From: Rhodosporidiobolus odoratus
Lineage: Eukaryota > Basidiomycota > Microbotryomycetes > Sporidiobolales > Sporidiobolaceae
Direction of reading: 5' to 3'
Assembly: GCA_034387635.1 (NCBI GenBank)
Contig: JAOANU010000010.1
Location: 1,364,001-1,428,000 of the forward strand
Length of the DNA: 64,000 bases
In this document: positions 12,404 to 24,363 of the stretch, in pieces
Layout of the letters: each line of letters begins with the position of its first letter
Position numbering within the stretch: position 1 is the first letter of the stretch
The notes under the pieces: generated by a model
Databases searched by the model: none
What the model saw: the letters and a program-made list of their open reading frames with translations, nothing else
Told to the model about the DNA's origin: nothing
Program-made: the position numbers and the translations under genes

Positions 12404-14592
12404 ATGACTCACTACGTTCCACGCTTAGCTCTCATTGCTCGCGGTGCACTCCCACGCCCTTTTCGTAACCTTCCCCCACTTCCTCTTCGTTCCCTTCATC
12501 GTCCTCTCGCTCGACCCTACTCAGGCTACGCAGAACACCTATCGGGCCTGACAGATGATCAACTTGAAGTGCGTCCGTTTCTCCCACTCTCGCGCGTGCA
12601 GTGGCTGACCCATCTTCCGCTTCCTTCGCCTCTCCGTCGCACGTAAACAGCTTCGAGCCTCCGTAGCTCGCTTTTGCGAAGAGGAAATCGCTCCGATCGC
12701 GGCAGAGGTAGACAAGAAGAACGAAGCGCCAAAGGGAATGTGGAAGAAATTGGGCGAGATGGGACTGTTGGGGGTTACGGTCAAGGAGGAAGAGGGAGGG
12801 TTGGGTAAAGGCGTGAGTAGTGTCTTGTCCGTCCTTTCCTGTCGGTCGCATGCTCATATAGGTCTGTTCGCAGTACCTGGACCACCTGCTCGTGATGGAA
12901 GAGATCTCTCGAAACAGTGGCTCCATAGCCCTTTCCTACGGTGCTCAGCGAGCTTTTCCCTTCTCCCTCTTCCCTCCTTTTTTTTGGCTCTTCAGAGTTT
13001 TGGGCTGACCCTCAGCTGGTTCTTCCCCTATTAGCTCAAACCTCTGTGTCAACCAGCTCGCACGACACGGTACAGCCGAGCAGAAGGAGAAGTATCTACC
13101 CGGCCTGATCAGCGGCGATAGCGTCGGCTCGCTTGCCATGTCCGAGACTGGCTCTGGTAGCGATGTGGTAAGCATGAAGCTGACGGCAAAGAGGACGACT
13201 CAAGGCGGTGAGGAAGGGTATCTACTCAGTGCGTTCTCGTCGAGTTTACGCTGGGCTTCCGTCGGCTCACCCTTATGTCTCTGCAGATGGACAGAAGTTC
13301 TGGATCACCAATGGACCCGACGAAGGCGGAATCGTCATCGTCTATGCCAAGACGGAACCTGATGCCGGCTCGAAAGGAATTACAGCGTTCATGTTTGCCT
13401 TCTTTTCGGTATATGTCCCCGCTGCCACGAGACTGACCGATCTTTCCACAGAGTCGAGAAGAAATCGAAAGGGTTCTCGGTCGCACAGAAGCTTGACAAA
13501 CTCGGCATGCGCGGCTCCAATACCGGCGAGGTCCGTTCGTTTTCATCCGCTGCGTTTCCCTTGTACCCTTGCACAGAGACTCACTTTGCCCCTCCCTGCA
13601 GCTGGTCTTCGAAGACTGTTTTGTGCCTACCTCAAACGTCCTCGGCAAGCTGAACAGGGGCGCCGGCGTCCTCATGAGCGGTCTCGACCTCGAGCGAATC
13701 GTTCTTTCCGGCGGACCGCTCGGGTTGATGCAGGCTGCTTTTGACGTACGTTCTCGAGCTTCATCCTTCGCTCTGATCGGAGACTGAGGTACTCCATCGT
13801 TGCAGACGGCACTTCCTTACGTGCACGAACGGGAGCAATTCGGTGTATCCGTCGGGTCTTTCCAACTCATGCAGGGCAAAATTGCGGACATGTATACTCA
13901 GCTTTCGGCGACTCGCGCCTACCTATACAGTGTCGCTCGAGGTACGCGCTTTCCTCCCGTTTCCTGTTCCTGCTTCGGCGAGGCTTCCCGACTGACCTTC
14001 CGGTCTTTCCTGCTCCGGTTTTCTCGCCCGCGGTTCTTACAGCTTGCGACGCTGGTCACGTCTCTCGTCGTGTTTGTGTCTTCTTCTGTCCCGTCTGTCG
14101 CTGTCGCTCACCACGAGATATACTGCAGGACTGCGCCGGAGCGATCCTGTATGCCTCAGACCGCGCCGTCGACGTGACCCTCGAAGCTCTGCAGATGCTA
14201 GGGTACGTCCCTAGTCTTCTCTAGACGTCGAGACTCTCCATACAGCGGAGAAACTGCCGCTGAGCCTTGTTATCGCTGATTGATCTCCTTCGCAGAGGAA
14301 ACGGCTACACGAACGACTACCCCGTCAACCGATACTTGCGGGATGCGCTGTTGTACAAAGTCGGAGCTGGTACACAGGTACGCGCGTCTCCTTCGCATCC
14401 CCTGTGCTAGTCGGGGCCTGACGTTCGTTGAGCAATCTCGCCCCGTTGTAGGAAATCCGTCGGTAAGTCCCGCATTTTCCTCGTCTATTCCTCTCCTTGT
14501 TGTCACGCATATACTGACGTCGACGTCTGTCACTGCGTCACAGCATGCTCATCGGCCGCGAGTTCAACAACGACTTTGAGCAGGCCAAGTAA
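12404..14592 (+). CDS. Isovaleryl-CoA dehydrogenase, mitochondrial
   Basis: An FAD enzyme oxidising isovaleryl-CoA to 3-methylcrotonyl-CoA in leucine breakdown, passing electrons to ETF in the matrix. The ATG at 12404 gives an Arg-rich import presequence ([16 protein letters not shown]). Across about nine exons the order is LTDDQLE, the N-terminal helical domain with [30 protein letters not shown], the FAD-binding [20 protein letters not shown], and [17 protein letters not shown]. The Glu in LDLER matches the IVD catalytic base and distinguishes it from other acyl-CoA dehydrogenases. It ends with [20 protein letters not shown] and [22 protein letters not shown] at 14590-14592. One junction before DCAGAILY is uncertain by a few residues. 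Confidence 0.9.
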
Positions 14593-14853
14593 TCCTGACC
14601 GGTTTGAGAAGGTCGACCAGGTCATCAGGTGGCCTAGCTCGTGTAACGGTACCTCTCCTGCAGCTGCAACGAAGACAGGTCGCCATACACCTCCTCGGCG
14701 GCGTTCAAGAGGGCGCACTAAGCGAGTATACGATCGAGACATCTAGATGACTTTCGAAGTCTCGATTGAAAGCCCGAGTCTGCAGGGGCTCGTTCTCGAG
14801 GACTGCAGTATGACAGCATGCTTCTAGGGCTTCTAGTCTATGCCCCATATCCC

Positions 14854-16856
14854 TCAGCTCTCCCACGCTAGCCCTGCCCTGTCCATTCCCGCCCGCCCTC
14901 TTCCCAGCCTCTGCTTGATTCTCGCCAAACTCGGGTACGGTCCCTGTGGCCGAGCTCCCGTAGAGTCGCGAAACAGGCGAGGGTCCTGATACCCTGGTTG
15001 ATGAGGAGGTGGAGCCGACTGCGGAGCCCACGTACTGGGGACCGACACCGACGGACCCGCTGCAGGATAGGTGTATTGCGGGTGGGGCGGACCCGCTGTA
15101 GGAAAGGTGTATTCCGGGTGGGGTGGGACAGCCATAGGGTGGTGTTGAGTTACAAAGGGTACAGGTACGGCTGCGGGTGGCAGGAAAGCCGAGGACGCAG
15201 GGTGATGAAAGGGAGGAAGAGCCTGGGCGATTGGCGGGGGTTGAGGTGCTTGGAATGCGGAAAGGCGATTGCTGTGCAAGGGTAGTTGTTGCTGCAGATC
15301 GAGCCGGCTCTTGTATGACTCGGCGGCTTCGGCGAGAGGCTGTGAAGAGGCGCGCAGCGTTAATGCAATCGTACAGCAGCGCAGACAAACGGGGAACAGC
15401 TGACGTTTCGTGTTATACATTCAAGCACGAGTGTCGGGAAGGGCTGCGAGGTCAAATGTAGTCTGTTCAGGCTGAGGAATCGAAAGCGCGAGCGAGGTCA
15501 GCAGGCTCACCAGGGCGGCGGGCCAATTGTCCATCCCGTCATAAATTGCCTGCAACTCGAGCAGCAACTCTCGGGCGACTTCCGGTCTCATGCTCCGCAA
15601 GCGGCCCGGCCACTGCTCGTCAAGCGCACTGAACATCGCCGCCGCCCAAGAGGCGTCTAAGCGTGTCATTGTGTCGTCCTGTCTGGTTGCGCGCAGCGTC
15701 TGAACGACTTGCAGTGCAGCATTGAAGGTCGTGTCGGGATAGAAAAGGGCCCTGATCGAAGGTATCGGAGGGAACACCACGAGGTCGTAGCGGTAGCCAT
15801 GACGAGCTCCAGACTCGTGCGAGCCAGGCCTCACGCCACCCCAAAAAGGCTGCAAGGTATAAAATGATCAGTGAGTTGAACTTCAGGGAGTAAAGCCACC
15901 GCGAAGTGTGTAGATCACCACATGCGCCCGGTGCACGAAGACATCCTGCATAACAGGCTGCAAAGAACCCGAAGGTGGTGAGCGAGGCAGGTTAGTCAGT
16001 TTCGCCTCAGCAGAGGCGGGAAGCCACGCACAATGTCGCCGTCAAACAAGACACTTGCAAACTCATCCCAAATGTTGCACGAGATGTGGCGTTTTGGCGG
16101 ATCGGTCATGTCTAGCCATTTTTCTCCGTACTTTGTCCGATTCTTGGACAGCGAAGGTGTCCACCTCATTGGCATTCGACGAAGGCGACACACGTGTAGC
16201 AGTCCATCGAGTGCAAGGTTGAAGCACTCGTGGGTGTAGATACCGGAGAGGGGGAGGAGGGGGAAAGGTTGTTGGAGGTCGTTGTATTGAAACCTTGTGT
16301 ACAGTGGCGGGTCCTCAATGCGCAGCTCCCGTGCTCGTGGAGCCCTCCATTCCAGTCGTTTCTTGATCGCCCAGAGTTGGCGCTGCGAATACGGTCAGTC
16401 TGGCAAACCTGGACGAACAGTAGCCTGCACGAGTTGTGAAAACTGAAAAAGTGCCCTCACCTCTATCCAAGCCACCGTTCGAGTAATTCGTTCAATCTGT
16501 AGCACGGCCACTGTCATGAGCTATTTCGGTACGGGACATCGCATGGCTCGAGAAATCGGGAATGGCGTGCAGAAAACGCAACTTACATGCCTCACCCATC
16601 GATCCCGGACCGCACGAGACGTCCAGTCAATCCCATCCGCATCAAAGCCGCCGCCTTCGAGTACCCTTATGCTGTCCTTTTGGAGCCATACAGGCAGCGT
16701 CGTCCAGCGCTCGAAGCTAAGTTGGGTCAAGACCGCGGGCGGCTGATATGCTGGTAGGTCGCTGAGGTAGTCTCCCGCGGCTGCAGCGGCCATGACCAAT
16801 CGGTGGAAGTCGTCATAGCGGCTTCTAGAATCCTCGTGGTATGTGGGCTCCTGCAT
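14854..16856 (-). CDS. Unrecognised protein, family copy A (intact)
   Basis: I do not recognise this protein. It starts at ATG 16854-16856 (MQEPTYHEDSRSRYDDFH) and ends at TGA 14854-14856. Eight or nine exons, in order: FERWTTLPVWLQK; IERITRTVAWIE; RQLWAIKKRLEW with PPLYTRFQYNDLQQPFPLLP then LSGIYTHE; PVMQDVFVHRAH; PFWGG...ELLLELQAIYDGM; PFPTLVLECITRN; then a Pro/Gln-rich tail closing with YPSLARIKQRLGRGR...AWES. Copies B and C below share these blocks and the intron positions. The tail holds two imperfect HPEYTFPTAGP/HPQYTYPAAGP repeats. There is no signal peptide, membrane span or known catalytic motif. The middle is helical and Trp-rich, so a protein- or nucleic-acid-binding role is only a guess. 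Confidence 0.7.
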
Positions 16857-17582
16857 AACGGCGAGATAGGCGAGGAACACAATGCAAGGCGAGGAGAGTA
16901 ATCTTGCTATGTGCGGCTGAGATGGAGGGTCGTCTCGCGAGCTGTCGCGGTTGGCGAAGCGCTCAAGCAAGAGGATGAAGGAGGTAAGGTGAGAAGAGAC
17001 GAAAGGCAGCTGAAGACACCGATTTAGTGAAAGGAGACAGCCGTTTAAAGCTCCGTGCCAGTCCGCGGGTAGGCGCCCCGCCTGCTCGTCCGCCGAACGC
17101 CGAGCACGACACGCAGGCTCTGTGGGTCGTTGAGCCTCAAGCAAGTCTGCCCCTTCGAGATGGTGGAGCCGGCATCAAAATTGAGTGGAGAAGGTCACTG
17201 CTTTTCTGTTCTGTACACAGGGAAAGAAAGTGGGCTCGAAAAGGGCTAGGGGGAAAGGGAGAAGGGCAGAGAGAAGACTACTTAGGAAATCGGGCGATAG
17301 ATTGCGAGGGAGAGAGTGACGAGAGAGCGAGAGGGAGTAGCTACACGGCGCCGCTCGACGACCTGCGCTGCGGCCGAGAAAGAAAGGGGGGTAAACGACG
17401 GTAGGCGGGATACGATCGAAGCGACTAGATGGAAAGGAAAGGAAAGGAAGGGAAGCGAAGGCGAAGTGACTGGAAAGAAATAATGAACAGGCAGAGAAGA
17501 AAAAAATGGGAACGAAGGAAGAACGACTCCTCCAACGGGAAAAAAGCGAAACGGATCTTCCGATTTATCCACCGACAAGCGT
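16857..17582. other. Intergenic, promoter of copy A
   Basis: This lies between the start of family copy A and the stop of SSD1, both minus. The sequence at 17,220-17,480 is purine-rich on the plus strand (polypyrimidine on the minus strand). Open frames extend copy A upstream but only with non-ATG starts, and they do not match the N-termini of copies B and C. Confidence 0.4.
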
Positions 17583-20500
17583 TCAAGCATAGGGGTTGAC
17601 GGAGAAGACCTTGAGGATGGGAGGAGACTTGGAGAGGTCGGCCTGCGGACGGGGGAAAAGGTCGGGTTGTGATTAGCAAGGCGACGAATATAAGGGAAAG
17701 AAATGGCACGCACAGCAATGCAAACCGGCACCTGCTGAAGCTCCTCAATGGTCTGCGACGAGTGGCCATTGTCACTCGAAAGGTTTTCAAACCTGAGAGG
17801 CTGGCGCTGTTGTACGGAGAAAGGCATAAGCTACCTCAGCTCGGGATAAGACCAGAAAGAGGAGGAAGGGTCAACTCACATCAGCGCTCTTGCGGTGCTG
17901 CTCAGTCTCGAGCGGTTCCCTCGACTTGAACGCCGCCCCCTCTTCCTCATTCTCCTCCTCCTCCTCATCGTCATCGAACAACGCACTCTCTCCCGCAGCC
18001 TTGCCACTCTCAGCCTCCATCATCTTGGCATGGTGCTGCGCCTGAGCCTTGAGACGCTGAAGGTGTTGGTCCGAGTTGTTGACGGCGAGATAGGAGAGGA
18101 CGTCGACCTCCTTCTGCCAGAAGATCTGGAGCGAGTTGTCGTGCTCGTTATAGACGGTGCTCTGTAGCGTAAAGACCGAGGTCAGACTCGACCAGACGAG
18201 AGAGAGAAAGAGGCATGAGACGGGCTTACCTCAGTCGGCATCTGATCGACATGAACACGCTTCTCGACCCCAAACTCGCTGACGAGGACATCGAACGCCT
18301 GATCGAGAACGCCAATGACAGTACCGTAACGAATGACTGGACCGTACCGCTTGGTGAGGTCGGCGATGAGGACGCAAAGGAAGAGGTGCTGACTCTGCTC
18401 CTGAGCGAGACGAGCAGCTTCCTTCTTGATGTTGCAAGTCTGGGCCACCTTCGAGACGGCCTCGGCGTCGAGCGGGAAACGCGCTTCGGTCGAAGGGGTA
18501 GTCGACGAAGCGAGGAGGACAGCCTCGAGCTGACGATGAACCATGATGTCGGCGTAGCGACGGATAGGCGAGGTGAAGTGAGTGTAGAGAGGAACGGAGA
18601 GGGCGTAGTGGCGGTACTTGGAGATGTCGAGCATACCCGTACAGAAGTACTTGGCGCGCTGCATGGAGCGAGTCGAGAGGTGCTGAAGAGTGAGGCGTTC
18701 TTTCGGATCGGTGATGGCGGCCATCGAAGCCATGAGGGCTTTCGACGACGAGGCATCAAGCTCGATCCCGAGGCGGCTCATGCGCGATATGAAGGCGTCC
18801 TAACAGAAAGAGACATGTGAGCATGGAAGAAGCGTGAGAAACGGACGGACAGCTACTGACAAGGCGGCGGTCGATGGGCGACTCGTGACGACGAAGCAGC
18901 GACTGGTCCGGCAACCCAGCGGCGATCTTGCCAGCAACCGAGATGTTGGCTAGGAGCATGAACTAACGACCATGATGGTTCGATCAGCGGGTGAAAAAGA
19001 AAAGACACAGTAGACAGAACGCACCTCTTCAATCAATCCATTCGCCTCCCTCCTTTCATAAGAGAGCGAGTCAACCGGCAAACCGAACTCGTCAAGGCTG
19101 AACTGAACCTTGACGTTATCGATGCGTAGTGCACCATTGTCGAACCGGCGAGCGCGAAGTTGCTTGGCGATACCCTGTACGCCATTACACAGACGTCAGT
19201 CTCCGTCCCTCGATTCGTGTGATTATGATGAGAAGGGACCAAGCGAGGTAAACGAACAGCAAGAGCCTTGATGTCGCTCTCAACCCCGCTGCGAGTCTCA
19301 GCATCCGCAATCTTCTTCTCAGGCAACGAGCATCCCTCGATGACCTCCTGAGCGTCGGCATAGGCGAGTTTGACCTTGGAGCTGTGCACGAGAAAAACTC
19401 GATCAGCCCGAGACCTTCGCCAGAATTGCGTAGCGAACGAGGAATGTAGACACGGAGAACCTGTCAGGGACGTACTTGATGACCGTCTTCCCAAACCAAG
19501 TCTTGACGACCTTGCCCTCCGGCGTAAGAGTGAAGATGACCGAGAAGGTGAGCTTGTCGGAGCCCGCATTGAGCGAGCAGAGCTGTTCCGACAGCGTCGG
19601 GGGAAGCATCGGCACTGCACGCTGAACGAGGTAGACGGTCGTGGCGCGTTTGCGGGCTTCGCGGTCGAGGGGGGTATTGGGCTGTGGAGGACATCACCAT
19701 CGCTTAGTCAGTGACAGTGCTCACTTCGAGGAGAGCACAAGCAGAGACAATACGCGGGTGTATCTTTAACGCACCTTGACAAAGTGCGAAACGTCCGCAA
19801 TGTGCACGCCGACCTCGATCGTGCCGTCTTCGTTCTGGACAACGTGAAGAGCATCGTCGAGATCCTTGGCCGTCTCGGGGTCAATGGTGAAGACGCGTTG
19901 CTCGCGAAGGTCGCGACGGACATCGGCCTGTGTCTCGCCTGTAGGGGTAACCGAATAACGGGTCAGTCTCTGATCTGTACAGCGGCGAGCAGCGAAAGAC
20001 GAAGAAAAACGCAACGCACGCTCAGGAATCGACCAAGGCGTAGGCGGCAAGCACTTGTTAACCGCTTCCGAAAAGTCTTCCGCCGAGAAGTTGCAATCCT
20101 TGAGCAGCGCGTTGGTCTCGACTTCGATGTCGCCGATCGGACCGAGTTCTTCGACGAGTTGACCGAAGGGGTGGAGGGACGTGATCGGCCACCTCTTGAT
20201 GCAAGCGACGAAGAGGCGGTCTTGGTACTTGTCAGAGCGGTCGACAAAGTCGGAAGGGGCTTGTTCGGTAGCTGCACAGGCGAGAGAGGGATGAGCAAGA
20301 GTGAACGACATGTTGGAACAGAGGGAACTCACGAATTGCAATAAGCGGAACCCTCTTATCAGTCGGACGGAACCAAATGATCTTGGGCGGAGGCTGCTGT
20401 CCGCCATTCTGATTCCCACCCCTTAGGTCCACTCCCTCCCTCTCCCTCCTCTCCGCATCCTGCTTCTGCTGCGTCGCCGCCGAAGAAGGACGAAGCACCC

Positions 20501-23147
20501 CCAGCGTACCAGAGAAGAGTTGCCCCGGCGCCCTCTCGAGAACAGCAACGACATGACCCGCAAACTGAGGCTTCTGCTCATCGTTGACTTCCTCCTCTTC
20601 GAAGAGGAGGAGACCTTGACCTTCGACTTCGACGTCGTCCTTCTTCTTGTCCTGCTTGCGAATGTCGCGAGCGGCGCGGGGGTCGTACGAGGCTTGCTCT
20701 TCCTTCTTGCGCTTCTTCTCCTCCTTGTCCTTCTTCGTGCCCCAGACTTCGTCGACCTGTGGACGTAGGGTCGAGTGTCAGCAACATCAAGAACGGGGGA
20801 AGGCCAAATGGAGGGAGCGCACGTCAAGAAGCTCGACGGCAACGATGTCGCCCTCAAGAGCACGATTGCGGTCCTTCGAGCCTAGACACCACAAACAGCA
20901 TGAGCAACTCGCCCTAGTGACTATCCACGAGAGGAGGGAGGGAAACGCGTACCGCAAATATAGATATCCGAATCCAACACATCCGTCGCGACATACGCAT
21001 CACTCCTATTCCTCTTGTTAACCCTCAAAGTACCGATGACCAACTTGCCCGCCTGCAACAGTGGGGGGATCGAAGCCTGAGGCAAGTAAGGCGCAAACAG
21101 CGTCTTCCTCATTTGATTCTGATTCTGGTGTGGGTTGTGGTGGTGATTGTTGTTGTGGTTGTTGCCCTGGCCGAAGGGGATTCCACCGCCGTAACCGGCC
21201 ATGGCAAGTTGACCGGGTCCGCCTTGACCGTTGGGGCCGAGTTGGGACATGCCGAAAGAGGGGACGCGGGAATGGCCGGACGAGGCGCGGTAGGCGGCGA
21301 GTTGTTGGAGGTGGGCTTGAGCTTCGGCGAGCGGAGCGTTGGTGGATTGGTCTGCAGGACCGGAGAGCGAGCCGAAGAGATTGTCAAAAAGAAAAACACG
21401 ACAGAGGAATCTAGTCAGTACCAATTGCGGCGAAAGAGTAGGTAAGGAGGGAGGAAGAGCAGAACGTACTCATGTTGATCGACCACCCTCCCAAACTGCT
21501 CACACTCCCACTCTGCCTCCTCTGATGACCCATCCCTCCGTTCCCTCCCGCACCTCCAAACGACCTCCCCTGCTGCGGGCTCCCCTCCCCTCCCCCACCA
21601 GCGCCCCAGCCATCTTGACCTTGCTGCTCGAACTGCTGCTGTTGCTGCTGACCTTGCGGCTTGGGCGGGAACGAGAACCCGCTTCCGAACCCGCCGCCGC
21701 CGTTCGAACTCCCACTCGGAGTCGAAGAACCGGCCGTCGCCGCACCCCCACCCGCATTGATCGCAGAAGACGAGGGGGACTGCCTCCCGCCCTGCTGTTG
21801 CGACTTGTGAAGCGACTGACGCCTTGCATGGCCTCCACCATTCCCGCCACCTTGTTGCGCCTGAGGAGTGTTGAACGGCATCCCAAACTGACCCATCTGT
21901 CCAGACGGGTGACTCGCATGTCCAACTCCAACATTCGATCCAAGCCTCCTGTGAGGCCCACCCTGAGAAAGAGGAGGAGGAGGACCTTGAGACTGAGCCA
22001 GGGAAGCCTGCATGTCCCCGAATCGAGCCATGAGGTTCTCCTGTTGAAGTTTGAGACTGGCGAGTTGTTGCTGAATGGCGAGTTGTTCGGCGATGAGGTC
22101 GGACGCTTCACCACCACCGCCGCCGCCGCCGCCGATACTCGACGCAGGGGAGAAGTTGCCCCGACCGCCCGAGAGTTGAGCCGCGAACGCCGGGTTGAGT
22201 GACGCGAGTTGAGCAAGTTGAAACTGCTGCTGCTGCTGGAGGAGTTGCTGTTGAGCGAGGAGCTGTTGCTGAGCTTGGTGTTGAGCGAGGTCTCCGCCCA
22301 CGCCGCCGCTGCTACCGCCGAATTCGAACGCACGACCGTTCAACCCGGCGACGCCTCCGTACCCTGGAGTTTCCTCGGGCAAAGAAGGCGAACGAGGCAG
22401 AGGCATAGGCATGCCGCTCATGAGGTCGAAACGAGAAGCGGTGGGAGTGACGAGACCCTCGTCGATCATGTCGCTGATGGGACCGAGGGTGTTGAGCCCC
22501 GCAGACTGAGCGAAGGGAGATGGGAAAGACGAGGCGGAGGTGTGAGGGAGGAAACCTCCAGCGTTGGGGTTAAGGGAAGAGGCGCCGGCGGAAGGAGCAG
22601 GAGGGGGAGGAGAAGCGAAGGACGCCGAGGCAGATGAGGGGTTCTTGCGGTGCTGACCGCCACTGGCGTTGCCGCGTCCACGAGTCGGGGGGGAAGTCGC
22701 CGACCCAGGAGACGAGCCTCCAGGCCCAGTCGAAGAACGAAGGTCCGAGATGAGGCTGTTCAAGTTGGCAAGTCCTTCGCTTGGCGCAGCCGAGGCGGAC
22801 GAGCCATCCTTTGAGGGCAGGTTGCGCTGCTGGTTGCCGTGACTACCGCGCCTTCCGCCACCGCCACCTCCGCCTCCGCGAGAGGAACGACGACCGTGCT
22901 GCCCGCCGCCTTGTTGCTGCTGCTGCTGCGGCTTCTTCTCGGCAGGAGGGGAAGAGGTACCGTCGGACTGGACCTGCTTGCCGCTAGCGCCGCCGCGAGA
23001 CGACAGACGGCGGTTTCCGCCACCACCGCTTCCACGCTGACGAGCAGGAGAGGAAGGGACGGAAGAATTGATTTTCTTGCCGCTCGCGGCGTCCGTCGAA
23101 GCGGAGGGAGGCGGAGGGGTCTTTGCTGTGCCCGTGGGGCTGGACAT
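17583..23147 (-). CDS. SSD1: SSD1-type RNase II (RNB) family RNA-binding protein
   Basis: A cytoplasmic mRNA-binding protein of the SSD1/Dis3L2 lineage, known in yeast to control translation of cell-wall mRNAs. It is about 1,400 residues. ATG 23145-23147 ([14 protein letters not shown]) opens a ~580-residue prion-like region rich in Gly, Gln, Ser and Asn. The cold-shock and RNB domains follow: [107 protein letters not shown], and [19 protein letters not shown] then [20 protein letters not shown]. The C-terminal exon ends KVFSVNPYA with TGA at 17583-17585. All four Asp of the RNase II active-site signature are present, unlike ascomycete Ssd1 (see findings). Exons were traced throughout. Confidence 0.9.
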
Positions 23148-24363
23148 GTTGCTTTTGTCGGTAATGCTGGACTGCACTGTCAGGTGTTGAATTCGGTAGG
23201 GATCGAGGTGATTGTTCTGGAGTTGTGGTACTGAGGGTCTGAGCGGGAGGGAGAGGAAGGAGAAGAGCGAGTGAGGTCAGTCGGAGTGAAGTCGAGGGAG
23301 CAGAGTGGGGGGACGAGGTGTGCAGAGTGCAGTGCAGGTGAGACTGAGTCGGTGGACGTGGTGCGCGGGAGGGAGAGGAAGGGAGGGAGGGAGAGTGCTA
23401 GTAGTGACGCACCACGTGAGAGTGTCTCGACCCGAGTGCAAGAGAGGGAGGAGGGGTGCCAAGGGAAGGTGACGTTGGCGTTTGTAGTAGCTGTGCTGGG
23501 ATTCACGGGTTGCTAACTATAGAGTGAGAGTTGTTGGTGGCTGCGTTGACGAAGGAAAGTGGCCAAGGAAGGGGTGACAACGGGTGGAGATGCTGGTGAG
23601 CTGACTCTATAGAATGCTACTGTTGTCTCTGTGAGCTGTCGACTGCGTGCACTCGTGTACGAGTTGAGCGAGAGTGGCTTGATCGGAAGAGATTCCGGAG
23701 CGACAAAGAGATGAGAGAGAGAAATCCACTTGTGACCCCGACAACGACTTGGTTCCTTGACTATTACCCGTTCTAACTCGCTAGATCCCTCTAAAGACCT
23801 GTTCTGTACACCCTCCAACCAAGATCGTACCCCTAGCGACTGTGGCCATCTCGCTCGCCTCGTTCCCCACTCTTCATCTGCAACCCCTTCTCTTACCTCT
23901 TCGAACCCTCGGAATGCCCTGCACGATCACCAGCGAGCGTCAGCAACACCGTAGCTACCTCTCTGATTCCCCTGAATCTCGCTTAGAGCTTGTCCACAGA
24001 CCGCTTCTCGTCGCCCTCTATAAACTCGGGCGCTAGTTTCGTCTCAGTCGAGATCCGCTCATGAACAGTCGACTCGACCTTGTCAGACCTCGACTGTTCC
24101 CTCTCGCTTTCCTTGCAATCAGGCGAACTGTGCCGACACCGTATGGCTCCCATCTTTTCTCCGCACATCTGGATCTTCGGTAAGCCGTTCCCGCGCAAAG
24201 GTCTGCCGTTACTTCTCGTCGACTCTGCCAGCGCACCTCTTGCTTCCCTACACACGCGTCCGTATCCTCAAACTTCCGCTGCTGAGCCTCCCTGCACCGC
24301 GCGCGATAGCCGTCGACGACTGCTAGAAAACCCATCGACGTCCGATTCCCCCTCGCGACAATC
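23148..24363. promoter_or_regulatory. Divergent promoter region, SSD1 and MCT-like transporter
   Basis: A 1.2-kb gap between divergent start codons. No coding exon was recognised. Purine-rich runs at 23,230-23,470 and pyrimidine-rich runs at 23,760-23,900 and 24,360 suggest long 5' leaders on both sides, as expected for SSD1, whose mRNA is often regulated. Nothing more specific is supported. Confidence 0.4.

Noticed and set aside
9098..14600. Idea that NDUFS4 and isovaleryl-CoA dehydrogenase form an operon-like unit
   Set aside because: Separate start codons and a 360-bp promoter-sized spacer; co-orientation alone is not evidence in a fungus.
15010..15140. Short tandem repeat considered as a CRISPR-like or minisatellite array
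   Set aside because: Only two imperfect units, inside coding sequence of copy A, and the organism is a eukaryote.
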